From positions 19,079,111 through 19,143,110 of the forward strand of contig CM037836.1 of the NCBI GenBank assembly GCA_021234535.1: a stretch of DNA of 64,000 bases, given 5' to 3'. The position numbers were made by a program, and so were the translations under genes. Shown piece by piece: positions 49,845 through 61,900 of this stretch (position 1 is its first letter; every line of letters begins with the position of its first letter). The notes under the pieces were generated by a model, which did not search any database, had not been told where the DNA came from, and saw only the letters and a program-made list of their open reading frames with translations. Source of the stretch: Stichopus chloronotus (lineage: Eukaryota; Echinodermata; Holothuroidea; Aspidochirotida; Stichopodidae).

Positions 49845-49905
49845 AGTTGTCCCTGTTTATGCAGAGGCAGGGACTGTTGAATAACTGTACTCAACAGGGA
49901 CAACT
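49845..49905. repeat. 13-bp inverted repeat with 35-bp spacer
   Basis: AGTTGTCCCTGTT (49845-49857) is exactly reverse-complemented at 49893-49905. The spacer holds a further partial copy (CAGGGACTGTTGA). The arms could form a stem-loop. Confidence 0.6.
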
Positions 49906-50248
49906 ACAACAGCAAATCATGATTGCCAACAATACTGTACAACATTATTTTACAGCTAAAGATATGCATTTGCATATGATGACATTCACCAATGTGCCAA
50001 ATATTCAAACTGTATACCACTGAGTTATTGCTACATTAACAAAGGTCCACATTCTGTCTCTATGATAGTGACAATGAAGTCAACACTGTGAATTTGGTTT
50101 TTTTAGGCAAAAACTGCCATTAAAAAGTGATGATCACATAATTTGTGCATACAAAGCTGGTATCATCATGATCATCTGGATGTGAAAGAGGGGATTGCAG
50201 GCCGGGGACTTTGTAGCTTTTTTTCTTTGATGATTGTGTGAATCTAAT
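49906..50248. other. No gene seen
   Basis: AT-rich spacer between two repeats. Confidence 0.5.
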
Positions 50249-50370
50249 CACATGTACTGCATGTTTATGACTCTATAACCACATCTACTACATGTTTATC
50301 ACCCTAATTACACATCTACTGCATGTTTAGAACCCTAGTCACATCTACTGCATGCGTATTTAGGGTTACC
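50249..50370. repeat. Four-copy tandem repeat, period about 31 bp
   Basis: Units starting CACAT[GC]TACT[GA]CATGTTTA begin at 50249, 50280, 50311 and 50340. They are imperfect and spaced 31, 31 and 29 bp. Confidence 0.8.
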
Positions 50371-52840
50371 AGTCATCATGGTGGCTGTAAAGTGTTGGTG
50401 CCCAGTTGGAATTGTTCAGGATTATACGTAACTGACATGAAAATTGTCATACTTCTTTGTCAGTGAAAACACTTCACTTTTTTTTTCTTCGTATTGATTG
50501 AGACACATTTTCAGTATATCAGCCTTATAGATTTCAGTTGCACATCAGTCCCACTACCAGCATGATATTTTGACATTTACTTTTTTTCTGACCTGTTTTT
50601 CTTTTCTTATCTTTTGCACAATGATTGTGTTCAGGCTTCGTATATTTCACATCACTATGTTGTTAGTGATGTCAAGCAGAATCTGTGTGGATCGACTTTG
50701 ACATTTGTTGCAGCACTCTCCATGTGTTAGAAATAAGAAATGTACGTGAGACCCATATTAAACCAAGTGACGATGGAAGTGAAATGAGAGCGAAAGTACC
50801 GTAGTTACGGCATCAGTCAGTTAGTACGTCATGTTGCACAAAATGGCAAATGCAAACAAATGTAACAGTTCTTGCTTATCTGAAAATTCTCAATTTAGTT
50901 TGAGATTCTCAAAGAGACCCTAGAACTCAAAGGGTCCAACAACAATAACTTGCTACACAAAATGTGTCAGTGCTTAAATTTATTCCCTGGTGTGAAACCA
51001 TTGCATTGGCTTAAATGACAATCATGGACATTATACTCAGGTGGGACATTTAAATTTGGTATTTCTGACAACAATGATGGGAAACCACCCCACTACTCTA
51101 CAATAATTCTCAGTGTTGCTCAACAGCAGTGGATGCATGAATGGTGAACTGTAGTCCTCTGGCCAATATCGAAAAGGGGAACAGGGTGTCCCAAGTTTTG
51201 TCCAAAATTGTGTAATGTGTTCACGTGTACATTAATATTAGATGCCCTGAACTAATGGGCAGGTGTAGGATGCCATTTGTGTCAATATATGTGACATGGT
51301 GGGATCAATACACAGTGTAAAATACCATATGAAGATTCTGGAGGGTGTGTGCACTCTCTCCCTCATCCATATGTACAATCAGTATGAAATATATCTATCA
51401 TCTATAAAACTGCAGCTTTAAAGAATTGAGTGAGCGCATTAAAGTAAAATATATATATCAGATCTATTTCCTAGCAGTTTTAAAGAACCCAATAATCAGT
51501 CACTAATTCTACCCTTAATTGTAACAATATGTCATGTATGGCCTTCTTATGTATGGACTAAATTCAACTCCATGCAAGTTTATCCCATAAAATTAAGGCA
51601 ATGATTTCAGTATTCATGGATGTTGGATGGTTACTGTTCTCCCAATTTGTACATTTCTCTAAGTTCTGTGATGTGTTTTTTTTTTTTCTTAGCATGAATG
51701 AATACAACTTCATTAGAGTCTCACAAGAAAATTTTTCTGGCATAAAGATGCAGTGACTGTCCAGCTCCTGCCCTACCGTACCTTTGGTTCTTCTGCAAAC
51801 CCGTGTTTATCTACGATTTTGTTCTCCTCTAGCAATATGTCGTTGCTAATTGTCTCATTGTATGGTGTGATCTAGTAAAAGTAGATCTGAAATTTCAGAA
51901 ATAGCCAACCTATTGCTATTTGATGTTTTCCATTTAGTATTCTAAGTATTAATTTGATTTAATTTCAGCGATTGTCTGTTTGTTGAAAATGTCAAAAACA
52001 TGTTTGCCTGTCAAATATGACAAAGAACTAGAAATCCAAAGTTTTGTTTTCTTGCAGTAATTTTTTTGTTCATTGTTTTTAATATGCAGTTGGAAAAAAC
52101 ACTATACTTTAAGTTTCTCATCAAGCCCTGCCCTGTAAATATATTTATTCACATCCCCATAAGTATCCTTAAAGTTTACAAATGTTCAAACAGTCATTAA
52201 ACATTCTTGTCACATCCTGAAACAAAATATGAAAGGAAGTTATGAGAGGAATATAGCACTGTCAAAATTTTTGTCCCATAATGCACAGCAGTTGCCATGG
52301 TTTCAATATTTGTTTCTACGTATGTGACATTATGTAAAGTTTGCTAAATCAAATAAAATGTCTTGCTATATTTGTGGATTTCTAGAGTTTCCAGGGGGAA
52401 TTTGATCCCTGCAGTGATTTGCAGCAGGGGAGGTATGATAAAGTTCCTTTCATGCCTCACTCTGTTATATCTTTATTCACTTGAAGTGGGGAGTCCACTA
52501 AGCAAATTTGATAGATATTGGAAAAAATGTGCTGATGAAAATGAAATTAAGTGGAAAAAGACTGGAAATGATATTTTCATGAGCTTGAGAATGGCATGAG
52601 TTATCTTTGAGATGACTTTGGAGCAAAGTAGAAATTTACAGAAAATGGTGGAAACAGGGAAAGTGTAATTTGTACCTGTATCAGTTTGGAAGTACAAATA
52701 ATGGGAGGAAGTGTAATTTTTGAAAAGTAGAAAATCACAGTGGGCTAATAAAATTTGAAGAAAATCTCTTAAAAACACATTTGGAATGTAGTCATGATTT
52801 ATTGATCTGTGTGCCTTGTATTTTCTTCCTTTCGTTTAGT
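50371..52840. other. No gene seen
   Basis: AT-rich DNA with no supported coding sequence. Confidence 0.5.
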
Positions 52841-52945
52841 TCAGTGTGTCACTTTGTAAAAGCTACAGTATATGCAAAGTGTCACTTTGTAAAAGTCTAA
52901 ATACAAAGTGTCACTTTGTAGAAGTTTTTGCAAAGTGTCATTCTA
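52841..52945. repeat. Short tandem repeats of a CAAAGTGTCACTTTG palindrome
   Basis: CAAAGTGTCACTTTG, an inverted repeat of 7 bp around one base, is complete at 52875-52889 and 52904-52918. Partial copies lie at about 52843 and 52931. Spacing is 27-32 bp. Downstream AAAAG is shared by some copies. Confidence 0.8.
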
Positions 52946-55900
52946 AAATGTAGTGTTAGTCAAATGTACATTAACTACATACAGCATGTGCCATATTGAG
53001 TAATCACCAATCTGAAGCCATTATTACGGTGTTTTGTCATTCATTGAACTATGTCGTACCAGATTGACAAAAACAAGTCGTGTTTTCAAGAACTCTACAT
53101 TTTGCTCTTCGAGAACAATGTATTGTTCTGACTTACTTCTTTCATCATACTTAAGCTTGAAAGAAAGAAACATGAAAACATTCAGAAATAACCTCAAAAC
53201 AATTGATAACCCCATTGCCCTGATTTCAAAGCACTTGTTTACAGAATCTCTTGGTCAATCCCTTTACAGATCGATCTCATAGATCATCTCAAAAACATCG
53301 GCAGAGGATAGAAGTCGTACCAAAATGTCAACGTGCATCTTGAAATGTAAACACATACAGTATACCTTCTGGGTTTGTACGTCATTTTGTTCTACCAACA
53401 AGGCTAGCCACGATAGATGAAGCGACTTATTCCGGCCTTAAGAAGTTTGCCTAGATCAGAGTGCTTTGTCAGTGTTGCTAGTTTATCATGCTAGTATGCA
53501 TGCAGTGATCCAGTTGTCAATCCTGCCAATGAAAACGCCCTAAATTCTGGATCTGTTGACAGCTTCAAATACTTTCAAGTCTTAGCTATATTTCAATAAT
53601 CAATGTGCTTACAGTTATTTTTCAAACTTGTTTCTCCAAACCTATCACACTTAATTTAGTTCTCATCTGCAGTATAGCTGTACCAATCATGCTCTGCTCG
53701 ATGTTTTGTATAAATTTTGTATGAAGTTGCTTTTACTTGTGTTTTTTTTTTTATTTTCTTGAATATCCCTTGTGACACTTGTTATGCTTCACCAGCCTGC
53801 GGTAACTTCCGTGTTACCAACGACCAGAAAATTTACTGTGTGGTCTGCAGTTTGGTCTCCGTCTCATTGTAGGCGTGTTATAGTTAAAGATATCAGTATA
53901 CTCAAATAATCTGTGCCAGGATTGGAAGAATTTACCATGTAACATTCCACTCTGGTAGGTTCTTAGGAGATTTATGTGGATCATTGCTATTCATGTAATT
54001 TTAGTAAACATACATGTCTGATCACCTGTCTGTTTCTTGTTTGTTTCAAGTTACATGGGACCTAACATTGTGTGACGGGCTTACTACCTGCCATTTTGTG
54101 CCCCCCCCCCTTATTGTTTGCATGTCACAAAGGAATGTGAGCAATTGACGTCAATGTGACTGCAAAATCTCAATTGCCTGAGCTTATGCATCTCTTGCCT
54201 TTTTTTTTTTGCCTGTGGTCAATATTTGGACGAACATATCTCAGATGATATTACATCAAGTGTTGTTTTGTGACATCATGAGGCTTGTCGTGCCTTATCG
54301 ACATCCGATGGCTGCATCCCGTAAGGAGCAATTGTCGAGATGCCTGCAGGTATGAAGAAACTGAATGCCATCATAGATAAGACAGAACATGCTTGGTCTC
54401 CCATATTTCAAGTGGCTCCGAAAATCACGTTTTGAAGCGAATATGTCACTTTGGCTCCAGTCATCCTTCCTGTTATAAAGATGAGTGTATTTTTCCTTTA
54501 GGGTATTTATAAATATTCAAATTAAGGCTCATATACCTCACCATCGATCGGTCTGCCCTTTTTTCTTTTTTGGCAACAGAAAGGCTTCTGTTGTCACTCA
54601 ACCTTGGAGGAGGCAAGTGCTGTTCAAACCAAGTTTCCCCCTCTCCTCCCCAATGGTGTCGTTTTTGGCATGATTTATGGAACTCCTTGAAAAAGCTGAG
54701 AAATCTGTTAAAAGGTATATCAAAACAACAAATAAACACCTCCAGTCATCATTAGGATTATGGGATTTATCATCATCTCACTTAATTGCATTCTGCAGAG
54801 CAACCCCAAGTAACAGCAAGTTGTATTGTCTGCTGAAAGTCGGAGGGCTTGCTGCAGAAAGTGGTTACGGAGTTTGATGACATGTGAGAGAAGTGCATGT
54901 CCAAATGACAAGTGTTTGCAGCTTTCTGCCCATGGTGTCATGCAATGCACCATATATTGCACTGAAAATGGAAACCATGCTTCATTGTCTTTCCAATACA
55001 TTAAGAAAAAATCATTTGTGTAATTTAATGTATGTTTCGGAAAATTACAAAATGTCCAGAATATCAACTTTCAAAATATGGTTAGCGACTCCACTCAAAT
55101 AGCGTATTTTATGAAAACCAAAGAGGTCTGAACGAAATGTTTTGTCATCAAGTGTGCCTGTCCGTTTATTTTGGTTCAATTGAATTCTGTGGCTGAAGAA
55201 GTCTGTTTGTCTCATTTTTGGACAGTCAGATAAAAGGGACTGACGTGTCGTCTGTAAATTGATGGATTAAAAGTGAAAAAAAAGAGAAAATTGCATTCAA
55301 AATTTCACCTGCAGTGTAATTGTAATGGTTTGAGTGCGTGTTTCTGGTCTCTTTTGCAGTTAAATGCCAGATTAATTTCAGAAGGAGCATTTTCTGCTAG
55401 TTATGCTGTTTAAACAGTCAATCATATCATCAGGTATTGTCCTCTAAGTAAAGAATGAAACAAACTAAAGGGGGGGGGGGGGAGAAAGATATTGACAAGT
55501 GGAGATAAAATTTAATCATCATGTGCAGAAAGCCTCCTAGCTGCAGCTTTATGTAGTACTGTATTAAAACAAATTTTCATTCTTTGGTGAGTTCAATGGA
55601 TGAAATTTGCTGTTTCTTCGTTTAATGTCTCGAAATGGCTCTGTTCGCAATATATATTAACCTTTTGAAGACACACATTGTATAATGTTGCCTGTATCTC
55701 CTTTGATGTTCTATGACCTTTGTGTGCATATGCACGTATTCACGTACGGTACGCTGCGGTATTAATGAACTGTGATTGCTGATATTGTTCATGTCATGAG
55801 AAACACATTTTGTCAGTGCTGCGTTCATCTCAACATTGCCATTGAATGGGCAGTTTCCCTCACATAGCAGCAACAAATTACACAGATGTGTCTATAGTTC

Positions 55901-56112
55901 AGTCGACAAAAGAGAGAATAAAAGGAAGCAAATTGTCAAAAAAAAGTTTGCAAAGAAACTTGGTTGTCATATATGGTATTTATTTTCAAGGTTCAGGCAT
56001 GTATACCAGTACTTAATGTGTTGGGTTTAAGTTGCACGACCAAGGTACTTTTGGTATTGTGTTTTACTTGGTGTAAGAGTCATTGGTAGCAAAGTTTGAC
56101 TGTTCTTCGATG
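52946..56112. other. No gene seen
   Basis: Several short overlapping frames on both strands (53.0-53.3 and 54.5-55.1 kb) lack recognisable motifs. Homopolymer runs are C10 at 54101-54110 and G13 at 55470-55482. Confidence 0.5.
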
Positions 56113-56305
56113 AGGGTAGGAGTGGGGGGAGGGTAGGAGTGGGGGAGGGTAGGAGTGGGGGGAGGGTAGGAGTGGGGGAGGGTAGGAGTGGGGGGAGGGT
56201 AGGAGTGGGGGGAGGGTAGGAGTGGGGGGAGGGGAGGAGTGGGGGGAGGGGAGGAGTGGGGGGGAGTGGGGGAGGGGAGGAGTGGGGGGAGGGGAGCAGT
56301 GGGGG
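56113..56305. repeat. G-rich minisatellite (GGGTAGGAGTGGGGGAG-type, about 11 units)
   Basis: Units of 17-18 bp built on GGGTAGGAGTGGGG(G)GA repeat head to tail. The later units change GGGTAGG to GGGGAGG. The plus strand is almost entirely purine, with dense G-runs that could form G-quadruplexes. An open frame of Gly/Glu over it is a product of the repeat. Confidence 0.92.
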
Positions 56306-58031
56306 ACTTAAGCCTCTTGTATATATGCTGCTTTTGGCAGAGTGGAGGTTTTATGTGGGGTGGGTCAGTTTCTCAAGGAGCATTTGCTATTTCAGGAGGT
56401 GATTGTTTTCACCCAGGGCAGGAAGCCTGCAAGGTAACCCTCTAAGCCCTGCATGGTGGAGAACACCGCAGTGTTTGTATGTAATTGGTATATGGTTGCG
56501 AAGACGTAGCAATCATCCATACAATTCAGTAAAATTTTCTCATGGGTCAGTAGATAATAGCTGACCAGTTGAACATTCATGTTTTTTTCTAATGTTTGTT
56601 AACTTCAGAAAGACATCATTTTGTGACTTTTTGATTGTTAACTTTTTAAGTTTTACAGTAGACAGTAGGGATGCATGGGGGATTCGTGGGATCTCGTTCA
56701 AGGACCCAGCATAGAGTCTGCAGTATGTTGCAAAAACGTAACGAAGAATATGTAAAATCAATATTGCACTTTTGAAAAAAAAAAATTGGTTCTTAATTAT
56801 TACATTTCCATGCCTAATTAAATTTTTTGTGATTTGCGTATTTGATCTGTCATGGTTGTGATCTGTCTCTGGTTGAAATGAGTACTTGTGGAACATAAGG
56901 TTGGCATAATTGGCAGTTTATTTTTGTCTTTTAAGACTAAAGTTGCTCATGTATGGCAATCATCATCATTTTATTTGTCATACAGAATCAGTACATGACC
57001 GATTTCAGTGTAATTTCATCCCATGTCAACGTGGGACCAGAACACCACGGGAAAATTCCCTTTTTTTATTTTTGATGAAATCTTTTTAATTCAGTGCACT
57101 TGACAAGGAAGGAAGCTTGTGAACATCAACCGTTAAATCTACCATCAAACTTAAAGAAAAGTAGACGTTAGTATGATTTATTAAAATACCTTATGGTGAC
57201 GAGAGGCTGATGGAAGTTGTTTTTACAGTTGATAATATATCCACAATGTTGTGAAAATGACTTGACTACAGTTTTACACCAAATAAACCATGATCCTTAA
57301 ACAGACACCTCCTTAAATGATTGTGTTTGGAGAAACAGTCTAAAGAACTTAACTGTTTGACTCAGTTATATCCTTTCTGTTGACAGAGAAGGTATGGTGA
57401 GTGCCACATGAACTTTACCGATTTCTTGTGGGTGAAGGCAAATTATTGTTCAGAAGCTGAGCTTACATTTCAGTTCCCACTCAAAGTATTTGCAAAATGT
57501 GCTGTAAGTTTTTGCTTAATGCTTGTTTCATAAAGAAAAACACACGTGAAGAAAAGTACATTTTAAAGTCATTTTCACAGTTATGTGATTGTTGTATTAA
57601 CCTGTGCATTTTGATTGCTGAATTGCATAATTAGTCAAATTTCACATCCGATAGTTATAAAAATTTTCAAAACTTTTTTTATTTTGACTGTTACTTGTAC
57701 TGGTTGTGTGCATGTGAATATAGTGCTAATGTGAAAAATGTCTGCATGGTCACAAATTTTCAAAAACAAAATTAAATCGTTAATTACTCACTCATTAATG
57801 TTCTGTGGTATGTGAAACATTGGGATTCTCTTAGTTTGACCACTGGTTGTTAAACTTGACAGGTTGAGAAAAAGTTTAGTGAATTTCACAAAGCAACTCA
57901 ATGAGCCTCTTTAAGCTGAAAGTAATACACTCACTGTAGGAAAAATCAATTTAAAAGTATGTAAAATGGGTATGTTATAATTTTCATGTAAATGGGTAAG
58001 TATCATTTTCAGAGCAGGACCATTGTTCATG
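56306..58031. other. No gene seen
   Basis: AT-rich DNA. Short frames only. Confidence 0.5.
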
Positions 58032-58065
58032 TTTAGTGCAGTTCTTGTAATAGAACTGCACTAAA
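58032..58065. repeat. Perfect 14-bp stem hairpin
   Basis: TTTAGTGCAGTTCT (58032-58045), a six-base spacer TGTAAT, then its exact reverse complement (58052-58065). The loop and stem are shorter than a typical microRNA precursor. Confidence 0.75.
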
Positions 58066-58215
58066 TTTCCTCTCAGATCTGGCTTATATCCCACCCTTTG
58101 GCCATTCATTCTTGTACTTTGTTTACAGTAATTAACTTGTAAGCCTTTGCTCCCAGTGAGCTCACTGTGAATGCTGCGATCATGATAAATCACAACACGA
58201 GTGGTCATAATGGCA

Positions 58216-58235
58216 TGTGTGTGTGTGTGTGTGTG
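58216..58235. repeat. (TG)10 dinucleotide microsatellite
   Basis: Uninterrupted TG repeat of 20 bp. Confidence 0.95.
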
Positions 58236-58883
58236 CATACATGTACTGTATATATGTCTGTTTGTCATGCCTATCTTGGTAAAACGATTTCTCTTTAATA
58301 AAATTTAGAGAGGTATTTCTTACTGCAGAGGCCCACTAGGCTCTAGCAGTTCCAAGTCAGATAGTGAAAGCCTTGTACACATACAGTGATGTCATATTGC
58401 AGTGATGCCTGTTATTACTTGGTGGTCATAGATGTGGTAAAATCCTGTGCTTATGTTTGTGTATCATACCGAGCACCAGTTAGGAAATCCATTTGCACTC
58501 ATTTCATATCTACCGTAATCCTAATTGCTGAACCATAAATCATTGATCCAACAATACATTTGCGCATATAAATCTGCATTTCTGGTGTGAGTTCTTACAA
58601 ATATTCTTTTCTAAGATCCCATTGTCATATGAGTTCAGACATCACGACTCATGAATATTCATGATGGATTTTAAGTTTTAAGATGAAGTTACAAAGATGG
58701 AGCCTTTATTTGGTTAATTAGCGTAGAGTGAGCTGAGTACCAGGAAATCCAATTATTATAATAATGCTGTAAACTCTGTTGTTGTTTGGAAAGTTGTGCA
58801 AGACAGTTTGCCATTATATATGTATCAATGCATAATGTATCTCTGTACTTAAGAAATATCAACTCGATCTTTGATGGTTTCAG

Positions 58884-58933
58884 GAGCTTCAGCAGGAATA
58901 TGGGCCATTTTATATCAACTTAAATTTACCTGG
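58884..58933 (+). other. Weak exon-like segment
   Basis: A TTTCAG acceptor is followed by an open 50-nt stretch reading ELQQEYGPFYINLNLPG and a GG|GTATGG donor. I do not recognise the peptide and there is no partner exon. It could be chance. Confidence 0.12.
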
Positions 58934-61900
58934 GTATGGAAATAATGTAATGTTCCTGCTCAACACACGTCTCCTAGCAGTGATGCTAAGACATATTTAG
59001 AATCAGTGAATAGGGGCTTTAAACTGTCTTTAATTACCTTCTGCAAAGCTTCTGTGACATTGTCAGTCACATCTGAAAAGGCTGCATTCATGTGACGGTG
59101 TCATTGCACGCAGTGAATATAGGTCACCCATACATGAGGCAATGAAAAAAAACAAATTTGCTTATTAAAATATTGCATGATTGGTTTTCTAATACATCTT
59201 GTTGAATGTATATGTTGCAGTATGTAGACTCATGTCATGAAGCAGAGAAAGTTTAAAAAAGTTTTTGAGTTATCTTAATGATTTATCCTTTGTGTGTATT
59301 GGATAATTGAGAGGGCTGTTTTGATGACATTTCCTTATCCTCTTATTGGCAACTCTATTAGTTTGTATGTATGTGCCACATCAGAGCACTTGATAAGCAA
59401 AACAAAATGGCTACCAAAACTGAATTTGTTATGACAACATTGACCTTCGTTAAGGTGATACTTTAATTGAGCAACATTAGAACATGTTTTAGTTTCATTA
59501 AGTCCATCACAGATAAGGCCCAAACTGCTGCTTGAGATTGAAATTAATGAGGAGATTTTTGTACCTTACACTCATCTATTGTAGATGAATACCTTAAAAC
59601 TGCAGGAGCTATTACTCTGCATACAAAATCATTCAAAATTTACTTTTTCTAGAAGATATTCCAAATTATTCCAAATATTGTGGACATTTGTGAAGGAGCT
59701 ACTTTAGAAATTGCTAAATTGGTCAGTTTCCTTTAAAATTTGAATATTTTATTTCTTCAGACACAGTGGATACATAACCTGCTTTAAAACCAAAACAACA
59801 TGTGTATCCCATGCTGATCTGCTTCACTGTGTTCATGGGTTCGATGTTGGAATAGAACACCGACATTAATTAAGATGTACAGAGCTTGTTGGTTTGGTTC
59901 ATTATCCTGCAGTGTGAAGGGGAAATCTCAGAGGCCATCTTCAGTATCTTTGGCTCCATAAGCATAGCCTTCAGCTCATTTCACTTGGGAGGATTCACTT
60001 GAATTTTTTTTTTTTTTTTTTCAAGCACTGAGTTCTATAATTGGTTTGATTAGTAAAATTTACGCAGTTCTGGAAATGGCATATTGCTTTCATCTGTATG
60101 AAGACTACATTTTATATGACTGTGTCATTTTTCTTAGTGTGCCTCGGGACATGTCGAAAACATTCAGCAGCCGTTAGTTGTAATCACTTTTGCGTTCATC
60201 TCCCTGGCATAGTTTTATGACTGTGGTTACATATGGTTATAGTAAGTGAACGGACGCTTCATGCTCATAATCAACATTGCTGTCACCAGCCTGAGGACTG
60301 CAGTTTGAATCTATTGAACAATTACATTTGCACATGATGCAGTTCAGCAGTGTTCTCACAATAGTCTGTCATGTGCACAGTGTGTAATATCAGTGGTGGA
60401 CTCCTGTTGTGTAGTATATAATTCATATTGGATAGCACAGCTGAAAAAGTAATGTGTGTGACATGTTCTCGTCTAATATTGGTTTCTGATGTTTAACCAA
60501 GTTTGAACAATTATATGTGACAAATGATCAATGAATATTGAGAGCTTTTACTGCAGTCTATCATAATTGAGTCAGCTTTGCATGGACTTTCACAATATTA
60601 GGTGAACACTTTTTTTTCTTTGTTTTTGGTTCATGTGTACTTGATGATCATTGTTGCATAAGCTTGCACACCTAGTCATCACAAAATAAACATAATGTGC
60701 TAAAATGATGTCTCGAAAAGACCTTATCTGCATGATGAAACATGACATGATATCCAGATAGGCTATACCGTAATGGTTAGGGCATGTTCCTCGTGAGAAC
60801 TTGGCATAAACCTGTATGGATTGCCTTGTTGGCTTGCACATGGATAATGTGAATATTCAACTGTTTTTATGACAGTATAGGACACTTGTAGATGCTATAT
60901 TCTCAAACATTGACAAATTTTAAATAGTTTTGCTCTCAGTACTTGCATACTTGTATGCAACGTGAATATTCAACAGCTGCTCATGTCACATGCACAAATT
61001 ATAAACTGATACGTCAGTGCTCAGCTTTCAGCTTATGCATGCATAATTCAATATCAGCAGCTGTTACATTATTAATGTTTGATTCATACATAATCAGTTT
61101 TAACCTTAGGTTACATGCCCATAGTTCCTGAACAGTCAACATGCATGTTCTTGTGGTCATTTGCACATTTCAGCACCGTTGCGGTGGCCTTGCTCGTACT
61201 GTAGTTGATGCATATTCATAGGTTGCATGTACATCAATAGTTTCATTCAGGTAATGGTGGATTTACCGACACTTATTTGATGTAAAGGGGCAAATCAAAG
61301 TGATGTCACAAGTCAACCTCATCAGCATTCTGATTAGTTTAGATGTTGTGTTGACACTGAGATATCGGCCAGGCAGAGATCATCAGATTCATGTACTTGA
61401 ATGAACAAATGTTGTAAATTTTTTCTTTAATCATCTTTCTCTAAAGGAGAAATTGTATCAATTGCCAGCATATATGCGATGATCTCTTATGATCCAAACA
61501 TGCACGTACTTCACCAAGGTTTCTTGAAACTGAAAAATGATGAACTAAATTTAAGGTAGCTGCATAGGAAGATATATAGTAATTAATGAAATCTTTTGAG
61601 TTGGCAATGCAAGCAAGAGGAATAAACAATGGGTTGTTCTCATGGTGTATGTTCATTTGTTATTTAGTGTAGCAAAACTATGATGAACTGCAAGTTGGTG
61701 TTTTGCAAAATTGTGAAATGCTTCATTGCTTAATTTGTTTCAAATATTAATCCCGTACCTGTGTAACTCTGATGCTTTTGTTCGTCGTTAGTCTTGAGTA
61801 ATTAATGATTCACAGTAGTAGCTAATTAGAGTACGCATTCATTACTTGCCAGCAATCATTAATCTCTAGAGATACCATATTTTAATCGTAGTCATATGCT

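Noticed and set aside
54473..55102. Cluster of overlapping frames on both strands
   Set aside because: Many short frames in all phases with no motif or splice pairing; expected by chance.
56239..56445. Glycine-rich frame at the G-rich minisatellite
   Set aside because: Translation of the repeat, not a gene.
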